NCBI GenBank assembly: GCA_002894665.1
Contig: NCRB01000007.1
Location: 1-64,000, forward strand
Source of the DNA: Salinivenus iranica
GTDB taxonomy: Bacteria > Bacteroidota > Rhodothermia > Rhodothermales > Salinibacteraceae
Direction of reading: 5' to 3'
DNA: 64,000 nucleotides
This document shows, piece by piece, positions 25,499 to 34,934 of the stretch. The translations under genes and the position numbers were made by a program. The notes beneath the pieces are model-generated. The model did no database searches. It saw nothing but the letters and a program-made list of their open reading frames with translations, and was not told the origin of the DNA. Position 1 is the stretch's first letter, and the number at the start of each line of letters is the position of its first letter.

Positions 25499-26311
25499 AT
25501 GGCCCACTCCGGAGAAGGACTCGCCGACGTTCAAAGCAGCAGAGACGACCGAGGCATTGCGCTTGACCAGGTCGGGGTCAGTGACCTAAAGTATCCGATC
25601 ACCGTCTTAGACCGAGAGCAAGAGACGCAGCAGACGGTAGCGGAGGTGTCGATGTCGGTGGGGCTCCCGAAGGAATATAAAGGCACCCACATGAGCCGCT
25701 TCGTCGAGGTGCTCAACCAGTACCGAGGCGAGTTTACGATGCACACCCTGCCTGATCTGCTTGAAACGCTTCAAGAACGACTAGAGGCTGAACAAGCCCG
25801 GATTGAAGTCGAGTTTCCGTATTTCCTTAAACGTACGGCCCCGGTGACAGAGAAAGAGGCGCTTATGGACTACGAGTGCTCGTTCGTCGGGGAGAAAAAC
25901 GGTGACGACAGTAGCTTTATACTCGGTGTAACCGTGCCGGTGACGAGCCTCTGCCCCTGCAGCAAGGAGATCAGCGAGGAGGGGGCACATAACCAGCGAG
26001 GAAATGTCGGCATCCAGGTCCGCAGTGTACCGAACGAGGAGGGAGCCCCGACGATGATCTGGATCGAGGAGCTCGTCGAGATGGCAGAAGTGTCAGCTTC
26101 CGCTCCGCTGTATCCACTTCTGAAGCGGCCGGACGAGCGCCACGTGACCATGGAGGCGTACCAAAATCCAGCGTTTGTGGAAGATATCACGCGGGACATG
26201 GCCGTGCGGCTGAAGGAAGACGAGCGGGTGGCGTGGTTTCATCTCCAAGTAGAGAACTTCGAGAGTATCCACAATCACAACGCGTTTGCGGAAGTAACGT
26301 GGGAGAAGTGA
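25499..26311 (+). CDS. folE2: GTP cyclohydrolase FolE2 (type IB)
   Basis: A 270-residue GTP cyclohydrolase of the FolE2/COG1469 family. It opens GTP to dihydroneopterin triphosphate, the first step of both folate and preQ0 synthesis. The family motifs are KGTHMSRFVEVLN (61-73), SLCPCSKEIS (150-159, active-site cysteines 152 and 154) and GAHNQRG (162-168), followed by the tail FESIHNHNAFAEV. The length is normal. Its place after queE shows that it is dedicated to the 7-deazapurine pathway of the island rather than folate supply. This type works with various metals, which may free the pathway from zinc limitation. Confidence 0.95.
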   Translation: MAHSGEGLADVQSSRDDRGIALDQVGVSDLKYPITVLDREQETQQTVAEVSMSVGLPKEYKGTHMSRFVEVLNQYRGEFTMHTLPDLLETLQERLEAEQARIEVEFPYFLKRTAPVTEKEALMDYECSFVGEKNGDDSSFILGVTVPVTSLCPCSKEISEEGAHNQRGNVGIQVRSVPNEEGAPTMIWIEELVEMAEVSASAPLYPLLKRPDERHVTMEAYQNPAFVEDITRDMAVRLKEDERVAWFHLQVENFESIHNHNAFAEVTWEK

Positions 26312-26378
26312 TGGAGATTGCCTGATCTCCGTTTCTGTAGTAACCTGTCGTCACGTTTTCATCGAGAGGACACCCCAC

Positions 26379-27095
26379 GTGCACATCAGAATCCTTACCT
26401 CCTGTACGAAGAAGAAAGCTGTTTCCTGTCTCAATCCTATCACCGCCAAGGATTTTGAGAGAGGAGGGAAGCACTTAGAGGAGCGCGAGAGTGAACTTCG
26501 CGACTACCAGTTGCCGGCAGGCGAGATGTACACAGGACTTCAGCACCGGTATCTTATGAACGGGGTTCGAGCGGTACGCAAGGGGAAGCCTGAGTTCGAT
26601 ATTGATGTCGCTATTATTTCGGCCGGGTACGGGATCGTTACGGAGGACGACATCATCGCTCCCTACGAGCGAGGTTTTAATGGGAAACCGAAAACAGAAA
26701 TTCGGGAGTTGTCGGATCGTCTCGACATTCCTAAGGAAAGCCGTCGGTTTCTTGCTCAGCCAGCTGACCTTATTCTGATTTTGCTCGGAGGGAAATACCT
26801 TCATGCCGTCGATTTCGACGAAACTGTTGTCTTTGGAGGTGACACGCTTCTTTTTTGCTCTCAATCAGCGGTGAAGTCGCTTCCGGATTGGGAGGAGGTC
26901 AAAAAGGTACCAGTTACTCAGGAGACTGCCAGACGATTTTCTGAAGCACTCGTCAGACTAAAAGGGATTTTAGCGAAGCGTCTACTTCTGAAGATCGCCC
27001 AAGATTCAACTGCTGCAGGCAGTCTCATGCAACCTCAGACTGATGTGGTGAATGCCCTCGATACTGATGGCTTGCAGACCAAATTAGAGTTGTAA
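26379..27095 (+). CDS. dpdC: DpdC-type protein (YaaA/DUF6884-like)
   Basis: A 238-residue protein that begins at GTG 26379, with a good ribosome-binding stretch (GAGAGGA) 8 bases upstream. The N-terminus ILTSCTKKKA and the later VAIISAGYGIVTEDD and PYERGF follow the pattern of YaaA-like/DUF6884 proteins, where the SCTKKK and SAGYG motifs bind a nucleobase-like ligand. In characterised Dpd clusters, DpdC converts preQ0 already in DNA into 7-amido-7-deazaguanine. Its position between folE2 and dpdA supports that role. The assignment rests on motif and context. It is followed 62 bases later by dpdA on the same strand. Confidence 0.72.
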   Translation: MHIRILTSCTKKKAVSCLNPITAKDFERGGKHLEERESELRDYQLPAGEMYTGLQHRYLMNGVRAVRKGKPEFDIDVAIISAGYGIVTEDDIIAPYERGFNGKPKTEIRELSDRLDIPKESRRFLAQPADLILILLGGKYLHAVDFDETVVFGGDTLLFCSQSAVKSLPDWEEVKKVPVTQETARRFSEALVRLKGILAKRLLLKIAQDSTAAGSLMQPQTDVVNALDTDGLQTKLEL

Positions 27096-27156
27096 AGAGT
27101 TAATCAGAGATTAGGAACTGGTACCCGTTCACCACGACTGTTGAAGTAATTAAAGG

Positions 27157-28665
27157 ATGATGGAAAAAGACTCTGAAGGCGAATATCTCAATCCCGGCAA
27201 GAAGACAATTGACTACCGAGCTGATCGTGGTTCAGAAGATCCGCGAACTCCCAATTCGGAAGTATCACAGGAATGGAAAGGATGGAAAGAGCAGTCACAG
27301 CAGCGTAAACTGAAGTACTTTATTCCGGACTGGGATGACCTCGTAGATCCTCGCTACGATTTTGAGAATGAGCGGTACAGCAACAGCACCGGGCCCGATG
27401 ACCGTGGGTCGGGCGGATGGGAGAATGAGGTGTTTGCTCATCAAATCTACGACACTCCCTCATACGACGGGATTCTAGTCTCGCGGGAGGTTCTTCACAA
27501 GAGCAAAAAGAAAAAGAAGGCACTTGAAGAGTTAGCCGACGGGAACGGAGGCGTTCACCGCTATCTCCGTGTCCCCACAAATTTTCCTGTCATGGGAGAC
27601 TGTGGGGCATTCGGATACGTCGATCAGGAGGAGCCTCCTTACTCCGTCGACGATGTGCTCGACTATTACACACGTCACGGATTCAACTATGGTATTTCCG
27701 TTGACCACCTCGTCTTTGGTGCCGACGATCGGGAGGGGCAAAGATATCGATATGACTTGACGCTGGAAAATGCACAGGAGTTTTATGACAAGCATCAGGC
27801 ACAGGGGCGGGAATGGGTGCCCATGGCAGCCGTCCAAGGGTGGAATGTCGACTCCTACGTTCAAGCGGCCCAAGAGTGTGTGGCGATAGGGTATGACTAT
27901 TTGGCGGTCGGCGGTCTCGTCAAGTCGACCACCGTCGAGATCACAAGTGTGTTAGAGGCGATACGAGACGCTGTTGGGGATGATATTCGCATTCACGCCC
28001 TCGGGGTCGCGCGGTTTGCTTCGATCCGCGATTTCCTACGTATTGGGGTTACATCGGTCGATAGTGCAACGTACCTCCGGCGTGCCTGGACGAGTCGGAA
28101 AGACAACTTCTGGACACGCGACCAGCGTGTGTATTCGGCAATCCGCGTGCCCGGACCAAAGCGTGCTCTGCGGTCAGCGGCTAAGAAACAAGCGAAGGAG
28201 AAAGCAAAGAAGAGAGGAATGTCTCCTGAGGAGAAAGGGGCGTTAGTTGACGAGGCCGTCGAAGCACATCTACGCGAACGTCTTGTCCGGTCTAGGGAAA
28301 TGGAGCAGGAGTGCTTTGACCAACTTCGTGCCTACGGAAATCGTAAAACCAACGCACCATCAGTCGACGACCTCGTTGAGTTGCTTGATCAGTATCAGGG
28401 CTATGTTGGGCGCGACTGTCTCCGTGAGCACTACAAGGCTACTTTGCGGGCCAGACCCTGGGAGCGGTGCGACTGCGCAATCTGCGAGCGTGACGGCATT
28501 GAAGTGGTAATCTTTCGGGGTAACAACCGTAACCGTCGCCGCGGCTTCCACAATACCCGTGTCTTCTACGACCTTCTTGGCCAAGTTCTAGAGAGCGGCG
28601 AGTCCGTCACAATCCGACGCGGCGTCAACGCAGAGCCCGAACTTTTCCGAACAGGCATGTCCTAG
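27157..28665 (+). CDS. dpdA: DpdA-type DNA-guanine transglycosylase, long form
   Basis: A 502-residue homologue of tRNA-guanine transglycosylase that in Dpd systems swaps guanine in DNA for preQ0. A (beta/alpha)8 TGT core shows MGDCGAFGYVDQ with probable Asp148, SVDHLVFG with Asp183 (the TGT nucleophile region), and LAVGGLVKS (249-257). The zinc site is Cys438, Cys440, Cys443 (CDCAIC) and His465 in GFHNTRVF. Compared with the second copy at 56199, it has an N-terminal extension of about 50 residues and a Lys/Glu-rich helical insertion (about 336-382). Two ATGs stand at 27157 and 27160. It ends the preQ0/dpdC operon; the next gene starts 200 bases later. Confidence 0.9.
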   Translation: MMEKDSEGEYLNPGKKTIDYRADRGSEDPRTPNSEVSQEWKGWKEQSQQRKLKYFIPDWDDLVDPRYDFENERYSNSTGPDDRGSGGWENEVFAHQIYDTPSYDGILVSREVLHKSKKKKKALEELADGNGGVHRYLRVPTNFPVMGDCGAFGYVDQEEPPYSVDDVLDYYTRHGFNYGISVDHLVFGADDREGQRYRYDLTLENAQEFYDKHQAQGREWVPMAAVQGWNVDSYVQAAQECVAIGYDYLAVGGLVKSTTVEITSVLEAIRDAVGDDIRIHALGVARFASIRDFLRIGVTSVDSATYLRRAWTSRKDNFWTRDQRVYSAIRVPGPKRALRSAAKKQAKEKAKKRGMSPEEKGALVDEAVEAHLRERLVRSREMEQECFDQLRAYGNRKTNAPSVDDLVELLDQYQGYVGRDCLREHYKATLRARPWERCDCAICERDGIEVVIFRGNNRNRRRGFHNTRVFYDLLGQVLESGESVTIRRGVNAEPELFRTGMS

Positions 28666-28865
28666 TCATCGCATCTTAGAGAGATGCGTAACTTGTTCTA
28701 TCGCTAGAAAGCGCTAACCCTCGGTCCCAGTCCGCTAGCGAATAATCTCCCTATTCTCACACATTCCAGGGGTAGCATATATACACTTCTCTTGCTGCTC
28801 TTGTCCGGCCTCTTCAGCACTGTCATTGTGCACTTTCCGCAGTTGAAAAACACAGTTTCTCTACA

Positions 28866-31800
28866 GTGAAAAACACCTCGAACGAGCCGGATCGCGACGT
28901 TCTTTCAGAGTCCCATTGGGATGTTCTGCGCCGTCTCGAAGACCGAGAGCAGGAACTCATCAATTTCGGAATTTACGAGACGGTTGTCAGCGCTTCTGAG
29001 ATTGCAGAGGAGGGAAGCGAAGACCTGTCTCAGGTTAGGGATCTCCTCCAAGAGTTGAAGGACCGCTACCAGGTTCTGTCGGTTGAGAACGGTTACCGTT
29101 CGCGAATCAGTGAGATCGTTCGTCTTCTCGCGAACGTTAAGCGTAGATTCCGTCCCGACGATATTCGAAGCGCTCCTTACCTAATCCGGTCGCTTCGGGT
29201 GCGCTTCAAAGACCGCTACCAACAAGATCGTGAAATCCCGCTTGAAAGAGTTGCAGACCGCCTCGTCAATCCCTTCTTACGTCGTGATGTGCGCCGAAAC
29301 CTGAAGCGCGCGAAGGACGCTTTGCACCGGGGAATGAAGACTGCAATCCTGGGAGGTGGTCCAGCTGAAGATGTTCCCAGTGAGGATGTCAAACTCACCC
29401 GCGTACAGGCCGATGCGTTCGATAGAATTGGTGAGTCTTACTTAAAGCAGAAAGGGGGTAGTTTTGTTGTTACCGGCAACACCGGAAGCGGAAAGACGGA
29501 GGCGTCGCTCTGGCCTCTCTTACTAAGTGCGGCAGAGGAGAAACTGAACAGTGCGCCTGGGTGCAAGGTCATTTTGACCTATCCGCGCAAGCAGCTGGCA
29601 AAAAATCAACTTCAGCGAATTTGCAAGTACTGCGCTCACATCAACCGCGATCTGGACAACCGCGGACGGACGGGTAAGCAGCGCCTATCGGTGGGAATTG
29701 TGTTCGGGGACACCCCTCGAGATCGGGAGGAGATTGAGGAAGGAGGATACTATCAAGACGATCTCGTTCGTGGAAACTGGCGATGCAACGGCAACTACCG
29801 CGAACTCCCCTACTTCCGAAACGAAAACGACGATCCGGTCCTCTTCAGGATGAACAGGGGACACGGAGAGATTCGCTCCACGGAGGGCGGATGGGACGAT
29901 GGTGGATGGGTGCTTAATCGGTTTCGTCCATCGCGGAAGGGCATTCGTGAGGATCCGCCGGACATTCTCGTCATCACGACGGAGATGCTCCACAAGTGGT
30001 TGATGCGTCCGGACTACGCCGAATTTTTCGGCGTCGGGTCGTCGTTTACGCCGCCTCGCGCTCTTGTCCTCGACGAGATTCATCTCTACGACACGACACA
30101 CGGAGCCCAGATCGGGATGCTCGTCCGGCGCCTTCGCCATCGTCTTCGGGAGGCGATGCGCGAAGATGACGAGGACGAGTGGGAGGAACCCCTCTGTATC
30201 GGTATGAGCGCAACCATCGGCGATCCGCCACGATTTTGGGGCGAACTCTCCGGGTACGACGCCCACAACGTGGTCGACCTGTCCCCTTCTGAAGAAGACC
30301 GAAGCTTGCAGACCGGAAGAGAGCGCCTTCTGTTCCTGCAGCCTGAAACGTACTCGCGGGGCCAGCGGGTGGGGAGCGCGTCGGTCGCGATTCAGGCCAT
30401 CATGTGTATCGCGCACAACATGGTCCGCCGGCCGAGCGTGGATGGGGAAGCCCCAAAGCACCGAACGCTGGCTTTTCAGGATTCGATCTCGAAACTCAAG
30501 AAATTAGCCCTTGAGTTCTACGATGCAGAGGTCAATCAGGGATTGTCCCGGTTCAGGTTGGGGAACTGGGACGAAGATGAATTTAGGGAAGGGGAGTATT
30601 GGTACTTCGATATCAAGGACCCGCGGCAGTACTCCGAGAATCGCAACCGGGGGGGCGAACCGACCAACCTGACGGCCGCTCCCAGTCCGGTTTATAGCGG
30701 GAATCAGGGTCTTGATGCTCTTGACCGGGACATCGTCTTCGCCACTTCGGTTCTAGAGGTTGGGTACGATGATCCATCCATTCAGTTTGTCTACCAGCAC
30801 CACGCGCCGAATACGACGGCCAGTTTCGTTCAGAAGAAGGGAAGAGCCGGCCGGTCTACGGAAGACCGGCCCATCACTGCGGTGACGCTTTCGCGCCACT
30901 CGTATAAGGATGCCTTCTATTTCCAGAACCCAGACTATCTCATAGAGGCTGGAGAATATAACCCGCCTCTTAATGTCGAAAATTATTTCGTTCAGCGCTT
31001 CCACACGCTGGCCCTCTTCTTTGACGAACTGGCCCGTCTCGAACATCCAAGTGATGTAGACTACATTCGGGTCAGCGCAGGCAGGGACGAAATAGACTCC
31101 CAACTGGACCGCATTGAAGAAGCGCTCAGCAACAACGGCCGACTGCTCCAGCGTGCCTTCGAGTTCGTCACGGCCAGTTCCTTCCGACGCGCACTAGATC
31201 GTGGGGAATGGGAAGACGTCTGGGACGAATTTGTCGGCGAATTTAGCGACTCGGAGATTCGAGAACGTTTGGAGGGGGACGGCACACGGAATTTACTACG
31301 GATAAATCCACATTATCCGAGTAACCTCTTCGGGTCGATTAACATGCCGGCTCTTAGGGTGGGTGCTCATCCGACTGGCGAACCGGAAAAGGTGGAGCAG
31401 CAGGACGAGGACGAATCGGAAAATATGAAGTGGAAGAGCGAGGATGTTGGCCAAAGCCTTTCCACACTTGCCCCAGGCAAGGTGACGCGCCGGTACAGTC
31501 AAGGACAGTGGATCCATTGGCGTCCCCCGCAGGCTTTCGTCGCTGGCGACGGTTACACCTCACCGGGAAAGGCAGCGCTCGAGCGCTATAAAGAGGATCG
31601 CGATGGGGGACCTGGTCCATTTGACCCCGAGCGCATTCAACCGCTTGAGGAGGAGTGGGGGAAAGGGTGGAAAGATATTCTGCCCAAGAACGTCCATGAT
31701 TTCTACAGAGACGACGTTCCCAGTCGATTTTATCGGCCGCGATTTGTGGAAGCTTGGACGATAGGAGAAGTCAGTGACGACGATCCACGAGACATCCACC

Positions 31801-33779
31801 AGGTTGCCCGTTCGGATGGTTGGCATGCGTGGGCATCTCTTGATACCGATCGGGGCGTCATCACTCGCATTGATGCTAACAAGGATGGCGAACGCCCGAA
31901 AGATGACTGGGCACCGGCCGGACAAGAGTGGCGTCCCGTCTCTCCCGACTCGAACAGCTTTTCTCTCTCATTTTCGTACGCACGACCTAAGACAGACAAT
32001 AACGACCAGTGGGCTCCCTCGAAGGAAACGGTTGCTCTACCTCCTGTTTACGGTAAACTCATTGAGGATGTCGACTTCTACTTCGGAGAAAAAGGGCAGG
32101 AGCGCTCTGCAATCAAGGTATGGGAGGCTCACTATGGAGCAGAAGCCTCCATTCGGTTGGCTTCGAAGGAATCCGACGACCCCCATGCAGGCCAGGGGGA
32201 TCTTGAGGTAGAATACATCAGTGAGCACGATGGCGATCCGATCCTTTACGGATACCAACTTGAGACCGAGGGTCTGAAAATGCCCTATGACAAGGACCTC
32301 CTTGAGGACCTTGCGCGGGTGCTGTACGAAGACATCTATCGGGAACAGGCATCTCGCCTGCATCTGCAGGACCAGTTCCTGCGGTACATTTTGAAGAGCG
32401 AGTCGTGGTCTCAGTTGAACAAATTTGATCGGCGCCGTGCTGCCGATTTGATCTCCACCATGCGCGCAGTCTCACGCTCGCGGGACGAGGACGTAGAAGC
32501 GTTTCTTGATAACCTCTTTGATACCGACAGACGACGTCAACTCATCGATCTCGCCAGCCACTTTTGGCAAGAGTCCGGGACCATGACGGACGAATTTTTA
32601 GATCGCTTTACCCGCGGCCTCGACCAACCCGGGGCAGAAGAGGCAATCCGAAGGGCGTTTCAGGAGCGCATCCGTTCCCGGAAGGAGGTAATTGACTATA
32701 TACAGTCGACGATCCTCCATTCCCTCAAACACGGAATGCGCAACCTGTTTGTGGCCGACGGAAGTACCAAGGATGAAGAGGTCGGAAGCTTCGGGATGTT
32801 CAAGCTTACCTACGGCCACTGGTCAACCGACGAGGATGCACTGTGGGTCTATGAGCGAAACCAGGACGGAAGCGGTGCAACACGCCTAGTCGACGAAGTG
32901 CTCTCGTCAAAGGGGAGGGGCTACGTCTTGAAGCGGTTGTGGGACTCGACTCTTGCTTGTCCTGTGGGAGATGAGGAGTCATTCATGAAGACTGTCATCC
33001 AAAAGGAGGGCAAAGTGCTCAGAGACTACGCGGAAACTCTTCGGGACGACGACCGGGAGACTTCTGACCCGCGTGACTTTTTGAAAGACCTCTTCGGGCC
33101 GCGTATCAGCAACAGTCGCCACGCGAAGGCGCTCTCACGACTACTAGTTGCTCAGGATCGAATCTACGGAAGTGAGAGGATTCCACGCATCGAACTCGTT
33201 TGCGAGATCCAGAAAATTGAAGATCTCATCGCGAATCGGTTTCACCGCAAGCCGACGGTTGGAGAGGTGGCCAGTTACGCGCTTTCACTGGTCCGGAGCG
33301 ATGAGCGCTCCGATGAGTACCCGGCGTTATGCCGTATGCTCTCGGTTTTCGAGGAGCATGACGAGCGACTCTCTAGGGGCGGAAACCCGAACGAGGCGTC
33401 CACTCCTGCAGATCGCTTCATAAATCAGGTTCGCTTACTCAGCCTAAGCACGTGCAGCGACTCCTGCGAAGCCTGCATTGGCTCTCGGTGTGACCAAGGG
33501 CCGATCCAGGAAATGGGACATGCGCTGTCGAGAACGCTCCTGAAGCGGGCACATCGGTTCCTTACGTCGTCGTTGACCGTGAAGTACGAGCGGGGAACTG
33601 GTGCCGGAGAACTTGTCCGCACCGCCCGCGAAAATGCCGGATGGGTCATCCTGCGCCGCGAACAAGAACTAGATGTTGAGTTCAAAACCTCTCTTCGTGA
33701 ATCCGGCCTTGAGTTACACGCGGACATCACTGATCCAAATACCCTCGAAGGCCTCACCATCTACTACCTGTCGCAATGA
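28866..33779 (+). CDS. dpdJ: DpdJ-like superfamily 2 helicase, copy 1
   Basis: A 1637-residue DEAD/DEAH-type helicase that begins at GTG 28866. Walker A is GNTGSGKT (204-211), the DEIH box is at 403-406, MSATIGD is motif III, and QKKGRAGRS (about 656-664) is motif VI. The last third contains a cysteine cluster: Cys1530, Cys1534, Cys1537 and Cys1542 (CSDSCEACIGSRC). This recalls the DUF1998/MZB zinc region of MrfA-type helicases. In Dpd islands DpdJ belongs to the part that restricts unmodified DNA. The stop overlaps the ATG of the dpdK-like gene (ATGA), so the two are made together. A second DpdJ-like gene lies at 46605. Confidence 0.85.
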   Translation: MKNTSNEPDRDVLSESHWDVLRRLEDREQELINFGIYETVVSASEIAEEGSEDLSQVRDLLQELKDRYQVLSVENGYRSRISEIVRLLANVKRRFRPDDIRSAPYLIRSLRVRFKDRYQQDREIPLERVADRLVNPFLRRDVRRNLKRAKDALHRGMKTAILGGGPAEDVPSEDVKLTRVQADAFDRIGESYLKQKGGSFVVTGNTGSGKTEASLWPLLLSAAEEKLNSAPGCKVILTYPRKQLAKNQLQRICKYCAHINRDLDNRGRTGKQRLSVGIVFGDTPRDREEIEEGGYYQDDLVRGNWRCNGNYRELPYFRNENDDPVLFRMNRGHGEIRSTEGGWDDGGWVLNRFRPSRKGIREDPPDILVITTEMLHKWLMRPDYAEFFGVGSSFTPPRALVLDEIHLYDTTHGAQIGMLVRRLRHRLREAMREDDEDEWEEPLCIGMSATIGDPPRFWGELSGYDAHNVVDLSPSEEDRSLQTGRERLLFLQPETYSRGQRVGSASVAIQAIMCIAHNMVRRPSVDGEAPKHRTLAFQDSISKLKKLALEFYDAEVNQGLSRFRLGNWDEDEFREGEYWYFDIKDPRQYSENRNRGGEPTNLTAAPSPVYSGNQGLDALDRDIVFATSVLEVGYDDPSIQFVYQHHAPNTTASFVQKKGRAGRSTEDRPITAVTLSRHSYKDAFYFQNPDYLIEAGEYNPPLNVENYFVQRFHTLALFFDELARLEHPSDVDYIRVSAGRDEIDSQLDRIEEALSNNGRLLQRAFEFVTASSFRRALDRGEWEDVWDEFVGEFSDSEIRERLEGDGTRNLLRINPHYPSNLFGSINMPALRVGAHPTGEPEKVEQQDEDESENMKWKSEDVGQSLSTLAPGKVTRRYSQGQWIHWRPPQAFVAGDGYTSPGKAALERYKEDRDGGPGPFDPERIQPLEEEWGKGWKDILPKNVHDFYRDDVPSRFYRPRFVEAWTIGEVSDDDPRDIHQVARSDGWHAWASLDTDRGVITRIDANKDGERPKDDWAPAGQEWRPVSPDSNSFSLSFSYARPKTDNNDQWAPSKETVALPPVYGKLIEDVDFYFGEKGQERSAIKVWEAHYGAEASIRLASKESDDPHAGQGDLEVEYISEHDGDPILYGYQLETEGLKMPYDKDLLEDLARVLYEDIYREQASRLHLQDQFLRYILKSESWSQLNKFDRRRAADLISTMRAVSRSRDEDVEAFLDNLFDTDRRRQLIDLASHFWQESGTMTDEFLDRFTRGLDQPGAEEAIRRAFQERIRSRKEVIDYIQSTILHSLKHGMRNLFVADGSTKDEEVGSFGMFKLTYGHWSTDEDALWVYERNQDGSGATRLVDEVLSSKGRGYVLKRLWDSTLACPVGDEESFMKTVIQKEGKVLRDYAETLRDDDRETSDPRDFLKDLFGPRISNSRHAKALSRLLVAQDRIYGSERIPRIELVCEIQKIEDLIANRFHRKPTVGEVASYALSLVRSDERSDEYPALCRMLSVFEEHDERLSRGGNPNEASTPADRFINQVRLLSLSTCSDSCEACIGSRCDQGPIQEMGHALSRTLLKRAHRFLTSSLTVKYERGTGAGELVRTARENAGWVILRREQELDVEFKTSLRESGLELHADITDPNTLEGLTIYYLSQ

Positions 33780-34573
33780 CAGAACGCATCGTCACCAACA
33801 TCGGACCGACTAAGGTTGCCGAGCGCATCCGGAGCCTTCTACTAGACAGTCTTTCGGCAACCGGGGGCGAAATTTGGATCATCAGTCCGTGGTTAACAGA
33901 CGTTGATCTTTCGGTGTCGGAGGCTGGGCACTTCGCGAGCGCCCTTGGCGGAAGTCGGGAGCGCGTGTCGCTCTCAGAACTTCTGGGACATACAGCGGAG
34001 CGCTTTGATGTTCACGTGGTTACTCGCCCGCCCCACCAACTCGTCCCGACGAGTCTCCTGACGCGCCTTCAGGAAAAGTGCACCGTGTATCATCGTGCCA
34101 AGGAAAGCGAGTCAGCCAGACAGGATCCGACCTATGAAGACATCATGGCTGCTCTGCTTGACGAAATAGAGTATCTCGCTGATGAGGTTGTCAAGCACAT
34201 CTCAACGCTTAGATGTGCCTCAAACTTCCTCGATGCAGGAGCCGATCTCTTGTATCGGCCTTCGCTGCACGCCAAATTGTTCTGGACCCCGTTTGGCGCA
34301 ACGGTCGGTAGCGCCAACCTCACCTACTCCGGGCTCTTTCAGAACCCAGAACTCGTTCTCGAGACCTCGACCGATGAGCAGATTGAAAACCTTCATCGAG
34401 CTGCTTGCGATCTTGCCGAGGGGGCAGAACTGCGAGAAGACTACGAACTCTACAACCTCGAAAATATCGATCTCCAGAGTGAAGTACTCGATGCCATTCC
34501 TCCTGCGCACCGCCGGAAGGTCGAGAGCCTTACTCCCCTTTTGAATCGACTGAGTGGGCCACGATCAAACTGA
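33776..34573 (+). CDS. dpdK: DpdK-like phospholipase D superfamily protein, copy 1
   Basis: A 265-residue protein with one PLD-type active site: SLHAKLFW supplies His165 and Lys167, and the following VGSANLTYSGL completes the HxK(x)n-N pattern. The N-terminal half shows ISPWLTDVDLS, common in PLD-like nucleases associated with defence. One motif per chain means that the active site must form in a dimer, as in Nuc-type endonucleases. It is translationally coupled to the helicase upstream. It probably cuts DNA loaded by that helicase; whether it is a nuclease or only a binding subunit is not shown. Confidence 0.85.
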   Translation: MTERIVTNIGPTKVAERIRSLLLDSLSATGGEIWIISPWLTDVDLSVSEAGHFASALGGSRERVSLSELLGHTAERFDVHVVTRPPHQLVPTSLLTRLQEKCTVYHRAKESESARQDPTYEDIMAALLDEIEYLADEVVKHISTLRCASNFLDAGADLLYRPSLHAKLFWTPFGATVGSANLTYSGLFQNPELVLETSTDEQIENLHRAACDLAEGAELREDYELYNLENIDLQSEVLDAIPPAHRRKVESLTPLLNRLSGPRSN

Positions 34574-34934
34574 TCAGCAACCTGAGTCACCGCAGGAGAG
34601 CGATTCTTTTAGCCGTGCTTTCTCACCGGAGTACTGCTAAGGCTATGGTCAGTCATGGGCGAAAAAGCGTTCGCCATTCCTGAACATAATATCACTTCTC
34701 CTAAAACGGTTTACTTCTTTCTCCTTCTAACTTCAGTATCCTGGGTGCTCTACCGGAAATAGCAAGGTTACAGCTCTTAAGTGGAACGGAGTTGGCTTCC
34801 TGCAGCGTGGGAAACAAATAGAAACACTGATCTGAAATAACTGTCCGGACTACTCGACGTTGTACTATATTTTGCCAAAACAAAAGATTTTCTGCAGCAG
34901 ACTTTTCAAAAGTTACCTCACAAGACGACATTGA
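34574..34934. other. Intergenic region before dpdE
   Basis: About 360 bases without a supportable gene. A short hairpin (GGCGAA at 34658 against TTCGCC ending at 34675) lies 85 bases after the dpdK-like stop, but without a T run. The last 150 bases are AT-rich, including TTGTACTATATTTTGCC near 34859, and should hold the promoter of the long dpdE-dpdD operon. Confidence 0.5.
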